DNA of 64,000 nt, from NCBI GenBank assembly GCA_002733865.1, contig NVXM01000028.1, forward strand, positions 43,380 to 107,379, written 5' to 3'. Made by a program: the position numbers and the translations under genes. Positions 8,125 to 17,250 of this stretch are shown piece by piece. Below the pieces are notes generated by a model. The model did no database searches and was not told the origin of the DNA. It saw nothing but the letters and a program-made list of their open reading frames with translations. Origin of the DNA: Sphingopyxis sp. Lineage in GTDB: Bacteria > Pseudomonadota > Alphaproteobacteria > Sphingomonadales > Sphingomonadaceae. Each line of letters opens with the position of its first letter. The first letter of the stretch is position 1.

Positions 8125-10005
8125 CTAGATTTCGACTTGAGACCCCAGCTCGACCACACGATTGGGAGGAATGCCGTAGAATAAAGTCGCCCTTCCTGCA
8201 TTACGGTTGAGAAAGGAAAAGATCGAATTGCTGATGGCGCGGATCACATTTCCTGATCGCTTGAAGGTTATCGTTTCCCGACCGAGAAAATAACTGGCTT
8301 TGTCAAAATCCAGATCCAGGCCCTTTACTTTGCAGCGTTTCAGCCGATTTGGCACGTTGACGCGTTCGTTGAAACCATAATTAAACGTTATGCGATAAAA
8401 GTCCGGACCGAGCGTCTCAAGGATGATCTGGTCTTTTGCCGCAATCTTGGCGGTCGGCCGGATTTCGACGTGCAACAAAACCACATGTTGGTGCAAGGAC
8501 CGATTATGCTTGATGTGATGCAGCAATGAGGTCGGCACGCCTTTGGACAGTGACGTCATGAATATGGCAATGCCCGGCGCACGAATAATGGAACTGGAGG
8601 GCAGCTGCTTTACGAATTGAGCGGCCTCCATTTCACCATGCTTCACTTGCTCGTTCAATTTCTTCCGGCCGCGAGTCCAAATCGTCATCAGAGTAAAAAT
8701 CAAAACCGCCACGATGGTAGGGAACCAGCCACCATCGAAGAATTTCACGATATTGGCGCCGAAATAGGCAAAGTCGAGTGGAATGAACATGATCGCCAAG
8801 GCCGCAAGCAGCGCTTTGTTCCAACCCCACCTGCCCAGAACGAACAAGGTCAGAAAAGTCGTGATCACCATATCCATGGCAATCGCCAGCCCGTAGGCGG
8901 AGGCGAGATTACCGGACGACTGAAAGAGTAGAACCAACCCGATTGTAGCGAACAACAGCATCCAGTTCACAAACGGAATATAGATTTGCCCAAATTCTTC
9001 GCCATCGGTCTGCACAACCGCCATGCGCGGCAATTGTCCCAGTTGCATGGCCTGACGAGTGAGCGAAAACACGCCCGAAATAACCGCTTGAGATGCGATC
9101 ACGGTGGCGATGGTGGCGAGGATGATGAGCGGGATAAGCCCCCAATCTGGAGCCAGGTGAAAAAATGGTTGGGCAATTTCCTCGTTGTCGGAAAGGACCA
9201 GCGCACCCTGTCCGAAATAATTGAGCAGCAGCGCGGGAAGGACCAACGCAAACCATGCCAGTTTAATGGGTTTGACCCCGAAATGGCCCATGTCGGCGTA
9301 CAACGTCTCTCCCCCGGTCACCACCAGGAAGACCGTCCCCAAAACAAGGAATGCCGTTGCCGGTTCCGTTAAAAGGAACTGTATCGCCCAGCTTGGACTC
9401 AAGGCTACCAATATCCCCGGTTCGAGCCAGATGCCCCGCAAACCGAGAAGCGCCAGCGCCGAAAACCACAAGACGAGAATGGGACCAAACACCCGTCCAA
9501 TTTTGGCGGTACCAAAGCGCTGTATCGAGAATAAGCCAATCAATATACCAATCGTCATCGGAATGACGAACGGAGTAAAGGCTGCCGTGACCAACTCCAG
9601 GCCCTCCAGGGCGCTGAGCACGGAAATGGCGGGCGTAATCGCTCCGTCTCCATAGAGCAGCGCAGCTCCGAACAAGCCTGCCACGACCAGGACGTGGCGA
9701 ACGCGCGATGTCCCTGACACTTTTGTTTGCAACAGCGAAACCAGAGCGATGATACCGCCCTCACCTTCATTGTCTGCGCGCATAACGACCAGCAGATATT
9801 TTATCGATATAACGATGATTAACGACCAGGTGATCATCGACAATACACCGAAAATATGAGCCTCGGTGACATCCAGATGAGCCAGTCCGAGAAAGCTCTC
9901 CCGGAACGCATAGAGCGGACTGGTTCCGATATCGCCGAATACAATACCGAGCGCCGCCAAGGTCGTCGGCAGAAGCTTTTCAGACGATTTTGTGTCAGCG
10001 TGCAT
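8125..10005 (-). CDS. kup: low-affinity potassium transporter Kup
   Basis: A K+ uptake protein of the Kup/HAK/KT family, driven by proton symport. The signature LGIVFGDIGTSPLYAFRE is near the N-terminus, followed by about 12 helices (GDGAITPAISVLSALEG; GGETLYADMGHFG) and a cytosolic C-terminal domain (from about residue 455) with HVVLLHVEI. The length, 626 aa from the ATG at 10005, is normal. A TTG codon ten residues upstream also opens the frame but has its purine-rich stretch too close. The gene is alone; a 171-nt gap separates it from the next minus-strand gene upstream. Confidence 0.95.
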   Translation of the reverse strand: MHADTKSSEKLLPTTLAALGIVFGDIGTSPLYAFRESFLGLAHLDVTEAHIFGVLSMITWSLIIVISIKYLLVVMRADNEGEGGIIALVSLLQTKVSGTSRVRHVLVVAGLFGAALLYGDGAITPAISVLSALEGLELVTAAFTPFVIPMTIGILIGLFSIQRFGTAKIGRVFGPILVLWFSALALLGLRGIWLEPGILVALSPSWAIQFLLTEPATAFLVLGTVFLVVTGGETLYADMGHFGVKPIKLAWFALVLPALLLNYFGQGALVLSDNEEIAQPFFHLAPDWGLIPLIILATIATVIASQAVISGVFSLTRQAMQLGQLPRMAVVQTDGEEFGQIYIPFVNWMLLFATIGLVLLFQSSGNLASAYGLAIAMDMVITTFLTLFVLGRWGWNKALLAALAIMFIPLDFAYFGANIVKFFDGGWFPTIVAVLIFTLMTIWTRGRKKLNEQVKHGEMEAAQFVKQLPSSSIIRAPGIAIFMTSLSKGVPTSLLHHIKHNRSLHQHVVLLHVEIRPTAKIAAKDQIILETLGPDFYRITFNYGFNERVNVPNRLKRCKVKGLDLDFDKASYFLGRETITFKRSGNVIRAISNSIFSFLNRNAGRATLFYGIPPNRVVELGSQVEI

Positions 10006-10176
10006 TGCAGAATTTCTCAATCGGTCGGAGATCAATCCTTTTATGGCCTATCCTTATCGGAATGCGCAGCTTTTCAAAGCGATTAACAAGCGTAAGCGCT
10101 GGGATCTTTCCCACACTCCGAGGTTGCTTACCCAACCGCCGACAGACAAAAGGCTGGACTGCATATTAATGCAGGG

Positions 10177-10428
10177 TCAGCGATCAAATCTTAATCCATT
10201 GACCCAATTCAATACCGACTTTTCCAAACTTGAAATATGGCGACCCTGACTTTCTAGATCCGCTACTTCTTTATCGAGCTGCGACTGAAGATACTCATAT
10301 CGCGCCAACAATTCTCTGGCACTCGCCTGATGACCGTCATGGAAGCTGTTCTTCAACTTTAGCCGCTCTTGTGCCTCCACGATTCTCTCGTGGATACGCT
10401 CCAGCTTCGCCTTCTCATCTTCCGCCAT
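10177..10428 (-). CDS. small coiled-coil protein, unknown function
   Basis: An 83-aa, highly charged protein with a strong heptad-like pattern (KAKLERIHERIVEAQERLKLK; LARYEYLQSQLDKEVADLES), probably a helical hairpin or dimeric coiled coil. No signal peptide or membrane helix. The ribosome-binding site is excellent (AAAGGAGAAG before the ATG at 10428). Family not recognised. It sits alone between kup and aceA, divergent from aceA across a long intergenic region. Confidence 0.7.
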   Translation of the reverse strand: MAEDEKAKLERIHERIVEAQERLKLKNSFHDGHQASARELLARYEYLQSQLDKEVADLESQGRHISSLEKSVLNWVNGLRFDR

Positions 10429-10724
10429 ATTAAACTTCTCCTTTACAACAGCATCCGGCCAGAAAGACGATCATCTATGACCCGAATGAAACAGGCCAAT
10501 GGTGAACGGATCTGCGCCATCTACAACAACGAGCGTCGGTATATATAATAGCCGGATCAGGCAATGCTCAATCTTGAATGGTGGTAGAATAGAAGAAAAC
10601 CGCCAGCGATAGAGCTATTCTCTTGCAACACGGAGGTCCGCTGGGTCGCAGACGCGACAGCCAAAATGTCCTCTAATGAGTCGACGCGGGCGGGCGTTAG
10701 AATTCAAACCAAGCAAATATCGTT

Positions 10725-10740
10725 TGTAAATATTTTTACA
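10725..10740. promoter_or_regulatory. TGTAAA-N4-TTTACA palindrome, candidate operator
   Basis: A perfect 6-bp inverted repeat with a TATT spacer, about 160 nt upstream of the aceA start. The 16-bp two-fold symmetric layout is typical of a dimeric helix-turn-helix regulator site. Which regulator binds is unknown. Confidence 0.45.
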
Positions 10741-10820
10741 CTTTAACATTAAAAAACCCGGCTTGTCCGACATTGCGACTAAAATATTGACAACAATTAC
10801 TAGCATGATCGCCTAGGCAA

Positions 10821-10873
10821 GTGCAAACGCTCGGGCAGACGCTGCAAACAATTTGACAGTGGAAAGTGCAACC
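10821..10873 (+). promoter_or_regulatory. three TGCAA(A) direct repeats before aceA
   Basis: gtgcaaac (10821-10828), ctgcaaac (10842-10849) and gtgcaacc (10866-10873) are spaced 21 and 24 nt, about two helical turns apart, and lie directly upstream of the aceA ribosome-binding site. TGCAAA half-sites are known for acetate/glyoxylate regulators of the RamB/ScfR type. The link here is inference. Confidence 0.35.
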
Positions 10874-10900
10874 AACCTCCCCAGTTTAAGGAAAATTATT

Positions 10901-12493
10901 ATGTCCTATCAAGATTTCAAAAACTCCGCCGAGAGTCTGATCAAAAGCCAGAACGGCACATGGGGCGGCATTGACGCGGAATCCGTTGCCCGGATGCAGC
11001 TGCAGAACCGTTTCAAGACCGGCCTCGACATTGCCAAATATACCGCCGCCATCATGCGCGAGGATATGGCAGCATATGATGCTGACAGTTCGAAATATAC
11101 CCAGTCGCTGGGTTGCTGGCACGGTTTCATCGCGCAGCAGAAGATGATTTCGATCAAGAAACATTTCGGCGATACCAAGCGCCGCTATCTCTATCTGTCT
11201 GGCTGGATGGTCGCGGCCCTGCGGAGCGAGTTCGGCCCCCTGCCCGACCAGTCGATGCATGAAAAAACCTCGGTGCCAGCACTCATCGAAGAGCTTTACA
11301 CCTTTCTGCGTCAGGCGGACTCTCGTGAATTGAACCTGCTGTTCCGCGACATCGATGCGGCCCGCGAGTCCGGTGATACGGCGGCAGAAAAAGCAGCGAT
11401 GGATAAGGTCGAGAATTTCCAGACCCATGTCGTCCCGATCATCGCCGACATCGATGCCGGTTTCGGTAACGCGGAAGCAACCTATCTGCTCGCCAAGAAG
11501 ATGATCGAGGCGGGTGCCTGCGCGCTGCAGATCGAGAACCAGGTCTCGGACGAAAAGCAATGCGGCCACCAGGACGGCAAGGTTACCGTGCCGCACGAGG
11601 ATTTTCTCGCGAAAATCCGTGCCTGCCGCTATGCCTTCCTTGAGCTGGGTGTCGAAGACGGCATCATTGTCACCCGCACCGACTCGCTGGGTGCAGGCCT
11701 GACCAAGCAGATCGCGGTTTCCAACGAACCCGGTGATCTCGGCGACCAGTATAACAGCTTCCTGGATTGCGAAGAGATTGATCCCGCCACAGCGAAGAAT
11801 GGCGATGTCATCATCAACCGCGACGGCAAGCTGCTGCGTCCCAAACGGCTGCCATCGAACCTGTTCCAGTTCAAGCCCGGGACCGGCGAAGATCGCTGCG
11901 TTCTCGACAGTATCACCTCGCTGCAGAACGGTGCTGACCTGCTCTGGATCGAGACCGAAAAGCCTCACGTCGAACAGATTGCCGGCATGATGGACCGGAT
12001 CCGCGAAGTCGTACCGAATGCCAAGCTGGTCTATAACAATTCGCCGTCGTTCAACTGGACGCTGAATTTCCGCCAGCAGGTCTATGATGCGATGAAGGCC
12101 GAAGGGCTGGACGTGTCGGAATATGACCGCGATGCGCTGATGGATGCAAAATATGATGACACCGAACTGGGTGAAGCGGCGGACAAGCGTATCCGTACCT
12201 TCCAGGCGGACGGCTCGAAGCGCGCTGGCATTTTCCACCACCTGATCACGCTCCCGACCTATCATACCGCGGCCCTGTCAACCGACAATCTGGCGAAGGA
12301 ATATTTCGGCGACGCGGGCATGCTGGGCTACGTCCTTGGCGTGCAGCGCAAGGAGATCCGCGAAGGAATCGCCTGCGTCAAGCACCAGAACATGTCGGGC
12401 AGCGACATTGGCGATGACCACAAGGAATATTTCGCCGGTGAAGCCGCGCTGAAAGCCGGCGGTGCGCACAACACGATGAACCAGTTCGGATAA
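10901..12493 (+). CDS. aceA: isocitrate lyase
   Basis: Splits isocitrate into succinate and glyoxylate, the first step of the glyoxylate bypass used on acetate, fatty acids or other C2 sources. At 530 aa it belongs to the long isocitrate lyase subfamily. The catalytic segment reads KQCGHQDGK, with the active-site Cys in QCGH. Other family motifs are DIDAGFGNAEATYLLAKK and the metal/substrate region VTRTDSLGA. Start ATG at 10901 has AAGGAAA 8 nt upstream; the frame stays open upstream from a TTG at 10853, which lacks support. No malate synthase gene is adjacent. Confidence 0.95.
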   Translation: MSYQDFKNSAESLIKSQNGTWGGIDAESVARMQLQNRFKTGLDIAKYTAAIMREDMAAYDADSSKYTQSLGCWHGFIAQQKMISIKKHFGDTKRRYLYLSGWMVAALRSEFGPLPDQSMHEKTSVPALIEELYTFLRQADSRELNLLFRDIDAARESGDTAAEKAAMDKVENFQTHVVPIIADIDAGFGNAEATYLLAKKMIEAGACALQIENQVSDEKQCGHQDGKVTVPHEDFLAKIRACRYAFLELGVEDGIIVTRTDSLGAGLTKQIAVSNEPGDLGDQYNSFLDCEEIDPATAKNGDVIINRDGKLLRPKRLPSNLFQFKPGTGEDRCVLDSITSLQNGADLLWIETEKPHVEQIAGMMDRIREVVPNAKLVYNNSPSFNWTLNFRQQVYDAMKAEGLDVSEYDRDALMDAKYDDTELGEAADKRIRTFQADGSKRAGIFHHLITLPTYHTAALSTDNLAKEYFGDAGMLGYVLGVQRKEIREGIACVKHQNMSGSDIGDDHKEYFAGEAALKAGGAHNTMNQFG

Positions 12494-12566
12494 GCCATCA
12501 CAGTTCGGGTGCTCCACCCCTTTGGGGCACCTGATCCAACCAGTTTTCCTGGGGAGGAAAAACTAT

Positions 12567-12596
12567 CCGTCGGCAGAGATGCCGGCGGATTTTTTC
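12567..12596 (+). terminator. rho-independent terminator after aceA
   Basis: Stem ccgtcggc / gccggcgg (one G-T wobble) with a 6-nt loop, followed by attttttc. It lies 73 nt after the aceA stop. Confidence 0.75.
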
Positions 12597-12690
12597 TGTG
12601 TGGACAAACGGCCCTGACACTATCAGGGTTGACCATAGCGGGTTCAGCTTGCCCCGCATGACGTTGGTCCAGTTCAGCATTGGGGGCTTC

Positions 12691-14178
12691 ATGATATTGC
12701 GCAGATCCGGTTCGGTCCTGGCCCTGGCGGCCCTGCTCTCCTCTTGCGGTGGCGGTGGCGGCGGCAGTAGCAATGTCGTCAGCCTGCCGCCCGGCGGCGG
12801 TGGCGCAGCGCCCGCACCCACGCCTACCCCGGTCAACACCACCTGCTCGCTGCAGAACCGGCAGAGCTGGGCGTTTGACCAGATCAATGAATGGTATCTG
12901 TTCCCCGAGACCCTGCCCGCCAGCCTGAGCCCCGCACCTTATGGCACGGTGCAGGCCTATATCGATGCGGTGACGGCGACCGCACGGAGCCAGGGGCGGG
13001 ATCGCTTCTTCACCTATATTACCTCGATTGCCGAGGAAAATGCCTTCCTCAATTCCGGCGCGACGGCCGGCTTTGGTATCCGCCTGAGCTATGACAGCAG
13101 CGCTTCCCGCGTGTTCGTGCTCGATGCCTATGAAGGCGCGCCAGCTCTCGCTGCGGGGATCGACCGCGGCACGGAACTGCTGGCGATTGGCACCAGCAAC
13201 GCCAACCTGCAGACGGTATCCTCGTTGTTCGCGGAGGGCGGTGCGGCGGCCGTGAGCAGCGCGCTCGGTCCGGCGACCGCAGGCACCAGCCGCGTGCTCC
13301 GGTTTCGCAATGCCGCGGGCAATGAGATCACGACGACGGTGAGCAAGACCGATTACGATATCCAGCCAATTTCGCCGCGCTACGGCGTGCAGATCCTCGA
13401 CAACGTTGGCACGAAGAGCGGCTATATCAACCTGCGTACCTTCATCGACAGCGCCGAAGCGCAGCTGCGCGATGCGTTTCTGCAGTTCCGCAGCGCCGGC
13501 GTGACCGACCTGGTCATCGACCTGCGCTATAATGGCGGCGGGCTGGTGCGCACGGCGGAGCTGTTCGCTGACCTGCTCGGTCGCAACCGGTTCAGCAACG
13601 AGGTGCAGTCGGTCACCCGCTTTCGCCCCAGCAAGTCTGACAACAACGAAACCCGCAATTTTCGGCCGCAATCGCAGTCGGTCGCGCCGACCCGGATTGC
13701 CTTCATCACCACCGGCGCTTCTGCCTCGGCCAGCGAGCTGGTGATCAACGCGATGATCCCCTATCTCGGCAACGACATGGCGCTGGTCGGCAGCAACACC
13801 TATGGCAAGCCCGTCGGTCAGGTCGGCCTCGACCGCGCCGCCTGCGACGACCGGATCCGTATTGTCGCCTTTGCAACCGAGAATGCCGCCGGCAACGCCA
13901 ATTATTACAGCGGCCTCGCCGGATCGGTCGCCAACAGCTGTCAGGCGGCGGACGATATCAGCCTGCCGCTGGGCAATCCCGGCGAAGCCTCCACCGCCCG
14001 GGCGCTCGGCTTTCTTTCCGGCGCATCCTGCACCCGGATCACCAGCAGCAGTGGGGCCAGCACGGCGGCGCAGCGCGCAGCGGTTTCGCCATTTGGCAAG
14101 CCTCTCACTCCGGCCCGCGAACTGCTGATGCCCGAGCAGCCGACCCCGGCGCAGCGCGAGGTGCCGGGCTCTTTCTGA
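12691..14178 (+). CDS. S41-family serine peptidase, lipoprotein
   Basis: A C-terminal-processing-type (S41) peptidase of about 495 aa. The chosen start (MILRRSGSVLALAALLSSC) yields a lipoprotein signal with the Cys followed by a GGGGGG linker, so the enzyme is probably anchored to the outer membrane and faces the periplasm. A PDZ-like region precedes the catalytic core. The core shows DLRYNGGGLV, the Ser nucleophile in SASASE (residues about 344-349) and the general-base Lys in NTYGKPVGQ. GGGGG 6 nt before the ATG at 12691 supports the start; longer in-frame starts from 12598 would bury the signal peptide. Substrate unknown. Confidence 0.85.
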   Translation: MILRRSGSVLALAALLSSCGGGGGGSSNVVSLPPGGGGAAPAPTPTPVNTTCSLQNRQSWAFDQINEWYLFPETLPASLSPAPYGTVQAYIDAVTATARSQGRDRFFTYITSIAEENAFLNSGATAGFGIRLSYDSSASRVFVLDAYEGAPALAAGIDRGTELLAIGTSNANLQTVSSLFAEGGAAAVSSALGPATAGTSRVLRFRNAAGNEITTTVSKTDYDIQPISPRYGVQILDNVGTKSGYINLRTFIDSAEAQLRDAFLQFRSAGVTDLVIDLRYNGGGLVRTAELFADLLGRNRFSNEVQSVTRFRPSKSDNNETRNFRPQSQSVAPTRIAFITTGASASASELVINAMIPYLGNDMALVGSNTYGKPVGQVGLDRAACDDRIRIVAFATENAAGNANYYSGLAGSVANSCQAADDISLPLGNPGEASTARALGFLSGASCTRITSSSGASTAAQRAAVSPFGKPLTPARELLMPEQPTPAQREVPGSF

Positions 14179-14309
14179 CGACCGGAATGATTTTTTCCCG
14201 TCAAGTTTCAATCGCTTAATCATTTTTTCTGGCGGGATGTGCTGCGCATCACCGCGCCAGAGGTCGACGCCGGTCATTATGCCTCCATCAGACAATAAGG
14301 AGACAGACC

Positions 14310-14555
14310 ATGACCAAGACAATGATAACCACCGCCACCCTCGCTCTGGCCCTCAGCCTCACAGCGACCGGCGCACAGGCCCAGAGCCGGAACGATCTTT
14401 CGGCCGGCAACAATCAGAGCGAAGTCGGTTTGCTTTTGCCAGCCGTCCAGTCGGCGCGGGAAGCCGCGCGCCGTTCTTCTCCGCCGCCCAGCGCCAGTGA
14501 TATTCTGGAAGCGGAACTGCGCAAATTCTTCCGCTTTACCACGCCGATGGAATAG
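14310..14555 (+). CDS. small secreted protein, unknown function
   Basis: An 81-aa protein with a clear Sec signal peptide (MTKTMITTATLALALSLTAT, cleavage after AQA) and a short, charged mature part of about 57 aa. AAGGAG precedes the ATG. The mature segment LLLPAVQSAREAARR is strikingly like the pseudopilin motif of DUF1559 proteins, but there is no pilin helix or prepilin site, so this is not a pilin in the usual sense. No other family recognised. Confidence 0.65.
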   Translation: MTKTMITTATLALALSLTATGAQAQSRNDLSAGNNQSEVGLLLPAVQSAREAARRSSPPPSASDILEAELRKFFRFTTPME

Positions 14556-14621
14556 AGCTGCGCGCAATGTCGGCACAAAGCCATTTGACAAGCTGACCCC
14601 AAGCATGGCTATGATGATGCC

Positions 14622-15053
14622 ATGGATCAAAGCGATGCCCCGTTGATGGCAGCCAGCCTGGAAGCGCTGGGCGACCGCTATAACGGCATGGCCGCCGCAC
14701 TGTTTGACCGGTTTATCGCCGACCATCCGCACTATGCGCCCGCTTTCCTCAACCCGGAAGCGGCGCGCGAGCGGATGACGCGGGAGACGCTCGAGGCGAT
14801 GCTCGGGCTGGCAGCCGGCGAATGGTGGGTCGACGATGCCGTAACCAATTTCATCGACCTGCATCACAATTATGCCGATTTCACCCCACACGACTATGCC
14901 GCCTGGTTTGCGCTGGTGATCGAGACGATGGCGAAGCGCGCCGGGGCCGATTGGCCCGCAGGCGCCAGCGATGCATGGCAGCGGCAGAGTGACGAGCTGG
15001 TGGCAAAGGTCGCGACCGTTTCGCGCAACCAGGAAGTGCCGGTGCGGGCATGA
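14622..15053 (+). CDS. globin-like protein
   Basis: A 143-aa all-alpha protein with the bacterial single-domain globin layout: A helix AASLEALGDRY, FDRFIADHPHYAPAFL in the C/CD region, then LEAMLGLAAGEWWVDD, followed by DLHHNYADFTPHDYAAW, where His81 is in the position of the proximal (F8) haem ligand, and a final helix FALVIETMAKRAG. It probably binds haem for oxygen or nitric oxide handling or redox sensing. The stop overlaps the next start (ATGA), so it is coupled to the DUF985 cupin. No strong ribosome-binding site precedes 14622; an alternative start is 14646. Confidence 0.7.
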   Translation: MDQSDAPLMAASLEALGDRYNGMAAALFDRFIADHPHYAPAFLNPEAARERMTRETLEAMLGLAAGEWWVDDAVTNFIDLHHNYADFTPHDYAAWFALVIETMAKRAGADWPAGASDAWQRQSDELVAKVATVSRNQEVPVRA

Positions 15054-15478
15054 CCGAAGCGCAGGCGATCATCGCGCGGCTCGGCCTGCTGCCCCATCCC
15101 GAGGGTGGCTGGTATCGCGAGACCTGGCGCGCCGACGCAGCGGATGGCGAGCGGGCCAGCGCGACGGCGATCTATTTCCTGCTCGAGGCCGGGCAGCGAT
15201 CGCATTGGCACCGGGTCGATGCTGCGGAGCTGTGGCTCTGGCACGCGGGCAGCCCGCTGGCAATCAGCACCGCACCCGAGGACGCGGGACCGGTTGCCGA
15301 GATGCGGCTGGGCCCGGACATCATGGCCAGGGAAGCGCCGCAGCACCTGATCCCGCCCGGTCACTGGCAGGCCACCGCAGCGGAAGAAGGCTGGGCGCTG
15401 GTCAGCTGTATCGTTTCGCCGGCGTTTGAATTTTCCGGCTTTGAGCTGGCCGATCCCGGATGGGCTCCCGGGGGCTGA
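15050..15478 (+). CDS. cupin, DUF985 family
   Basis: A 142-aa single cupin barrel. The N-terminus LGLLPHPEGGWYRETWR and the later SHWHRVDAAELWLWHAGSPL and PPGHWQA are diagnostic of DUF985 (Cupin_5). Family members are sugar-binding or isomerase-like barrels with no settled reaction. The start overlaps the globin stop by ATGA (15050-15053), so the two are translationally coupled. Confidence 0.88.
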   Translation: MTEAQAIIARLGLLPHPEGGWYRETWRADAADGERASATAIYFLLEAGQRSHWHRVDAAELWLWHAGSPLAISTAPEDAGPVAEMRLGPDIMAREAPQHLIPPGHWQATAAEEGWALVSCIVSPAFEFSGFELADPGWAPGG

Positions 15479-15501
15479 CAAGACCAGAAAGCTCCGGCGC
15501 T

Positions 15502-16014
15502 TCATTGTCCCGGGGGTCCATAGAACAAGGGATGAAAGGAAATAACGCTGTCCGGCGCGGACACCCGCAAAGGCAATATCTGATAATAGGCCGCAACTTG
15601 CGCATCGGGACTTAAATCCGGATAGGGCCGGAAGCCAAAGCGGCTATAATAAGCCGGATCTCCGGTCAGCACACAGCCAGCCGCATCGCGGGCGCGCAGT
15701 TCGGCGATACCGGCTTCGATCAGCTTGCTGCCGATATGCTGTTTCTGCAGGCCCGGCTCGACTGCCACCGGGCCGAGCGCATACCATCCAGAAGACCCGT
15801 CCGCCGCAAGCGCCTCGGTAAAGGTCACTTGCCCGACCACAGCGCCCTCACGCTCCGCCACCAGAGAGAGGGCCATGGCCCCTGCATCGCGGAACCGGTC
15901 GATCAAATCCTGCTCATTACCGTCCGCATAACGCATCGGTGCAAAAGCGCGCTCAGTGATATCATGGATGGCAGCCACGTCCCCGTGCTGTTCCAGGCGG
16001 ATCAGCACGTTCAT
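15502..16014 (-). CDS. GNAT-family N-acetyltransferase
   Basis: An acetyl-CoA-dependent acetyltransferase of about 170 aa. The GNAT core is visible: LGPVAVEPGLQKQHIGSKLI (motif A, acetyl-CoA pyrophosphate loop QKQHIG in place of the usual R/QxxGxG/A) and YYSRFGFRPY near the end. Substrate unknown; the pattern resembles YhbS-type proteins. An ATG at 16038 overlaps the upstream stop as ATGA, but the ATG at 16014 has a strong GGGAG ribosome-binding site 8 nt away and fits the family length, so it is preferred. Coupled expression with the DUF1772 gene upstream is likely. Confidence 0.85.
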   Translation of the reverse strand: MNVLIRLEQHGDVAAIHDITERAFAPMRYADGNEQDLIDRFRDAGAMALSLVAEREGAVVGQVTFTEALAADGSSGWYALGPVAVEPGLQKQHIGSKLIEAGIAELRARDAAGCVLTGDPAYYSRFGFRPYPDLSPDAQVAAYYQILPLRVSAPDSVISFHPLFYGPPGQ

Positions 16015-16034
16015 CGCATCGGCTCCCTGCCCCC

Positions 16035-16517
16035 TCATCTTTCAGCAATCGCAGCGATCAGCAGGATCAGCGCGCCGGTGCAGCTCAGAGTCCGGACATG
16101 GTTCCAGGGCAGCCAGCGTTGCATATAGCGGCGCCACATCGCCTCCCCTGCCGGGCCATGGGCATCGACGGCGTCCAACGCATTGTTAAGCGGGACATTG
16201 CCGATGATCGTAACCATCAGCATCCCGACAAGATAGAGCGCTCCGCCGCCGACCATCTGCCACGCGCCGGGCGTCCCCCATTGCATCACGCCGCCTATCA
16301 CCAACAGCAGACAGGCCAGACTGCTGGCGAAAAACAGCGGCAGGAAGGGCGATTTCACAATGACCCGGTTAATCGACTGCATCGCCGCCATGCCGACGGG
16401 CTGACCGGCGGTGTCCAGCGCCTGCATTACGAAAAACGAGAAGGCAAAATAGATGCCCGCCATCACACCGACCGATATCGCGGCGAACCAGAGCGTAATC
16501 GTGAGTAATTCCTGCAT
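16035..16517 (-). CDS. DUF1772 (anthrone-oxygenase-like) membrane protein
   Basis: A 160-aa integral membrane protein with four helices (about residues 6-30, 58-80, 86-104 and 140-157). The motif GNVPLNNAL followed by W..YMQRWLPWNHVRT is characteristic of DUF1772, related to noranthrone monooxygenase. AGGAGATAG precedes the ATG at 16517. Its stop overlaps the alternative upstream start of the acetyltransferase. Function unassigned. Confidence 0.85.
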   Translation of the reverse strand: MQELLTITLWFAAISVGVMAGIYFAFSFFVMQALDTAGQPVGMAAMQSINRVIVKSPFLPLFFASSLACLLLVIGGVMQWGTPGAWQMVGGGALYLVGMLMVTIIGNVPLNNALDAVDAHGPAGEAMWRRYMQRWLPWNHVRTLSCTGALILLIAAIAER

Positions 16518-16692
16518 CGGCTATCTCCTGAGCTGTTTCCGGAGCCGGCCACACAGGGGTACCGCGCCAGCCCTGATTCTGGTGGCAGGCTACAAGCGAC
16601 CGGCCCTGTCATCAACAGGCGGAGATTGCTTGTGCAAATCCGCTGTGCGCGGACCAAAATGACCGGCGATAACTTTACAGACCCGCATGTTT

Positions 16693-17178
16693 TTATTTTC
16701 TGTGACTTTCCGGTTCCGGGGACATCTGATGGCCGGGCGGGACAAGCCGGTCCAGCCGGGTCAAAGCCGCCAAAAGCGCGCGATTGTCCGCTTTCTGGAG
16801 CGTGCCGACATAGCGCCCGTCCCGGAGGATCGGATGGTAGCGACCATGCCGGATGCGGTGGAACAGACCTTCGAGTGTGACCTTTGGCAAAGGCGTGCGC
16901 GACGCCCCCGGCAACCCGAGAACCGCGTCCCAGGCCGCCGCAAATTCTTCCGCCCCCGGCTTGCCGCGCAGCCGGTAGGCGCTCTCCCGGCTCATCCCGA
17001 CCCGCCCGGCGGCGGTGCTGATGCAACGGGTTTCGGCGAGATAACCGATAAATTCGGCCTGCCGGACCGGCGTCCAGCCGTCGACGCGGGCGCGGAGCGG
17101 GACCGGGGCAAAGGCCGGGATGCGGGAGATGCGGCGCTTTTGCACCGCACGGCTGCGGGGGTCTGGGCGGTTGGTCAT
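16693..17178 (-). CDS. hypothetical protein with helix-turn-helix-like segment
   Basis: A 161-aa basic protein starting MTNRPDPRSRAVQKRRISR. The segment CISTAAGRVGMSRESAYRLR looks like a helix-turn-helix in which the second helix would contact DNA. Similar proteins occur in sphingomonads without an assigned role. The frame is open upstream to 17364, but that part runs through REP-like repeat DNA, so the start at 17178 was chosen. It could be a small regulator; the target is unknown. Confidence 0.6.
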   Translation of the reverse strand: MTNRPDPRSRAVQKRRISRIPAFAPVPLRARVDGWTPVRQAEFIGYLAETRCISTAAGRVGMSRESAYRLRGKPGAEEFAAAWDAVLGLPGASRTPLPKVTLEGLFHRIRHGRYHPILRDGRYVGTLQKADNRALLAALTRLDRLVPPGHQMSPEPESHRK

Positions 17179-17250
17179 GGCCGGGATTAAGGCATATCTG
17201 GGGGGATGTAGGACAGCGGTTTTTGGTGGGCCCGGGTGTAGCCGGCTGCC

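Larger units (their letters stand above)
10429..10900. other. intergenic region upstream of aceA
   Basis: 472 nt without a convincing gene. It is AT-richer near aceA. It contains a TGTAAA-N4-TTTACA palindrome and three TGCAAA-like direct repeats (listed separately). A 63-codon minus-strand frame (10615-10806) has no recognisable features and was not called. Confidence 0.6.

Noticed and set aside
10615..10806. 63-aa minus-strand frame upstream of aceA
   Set aside because: Overlaps the palindrome, has no ribosome-binding site or family resemblance.
10886..12265. 459-aa minus-strand frame opposite aceA
   Set aside because: Antisense shadow of isocitrate lyase.
12328..14322. 664-aa minus-strand frame opposite aceA 3' end and the S41 peptidase
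   Set aside because: Covers two well-supported genes on the other strand; composition typical of a shadow frame.
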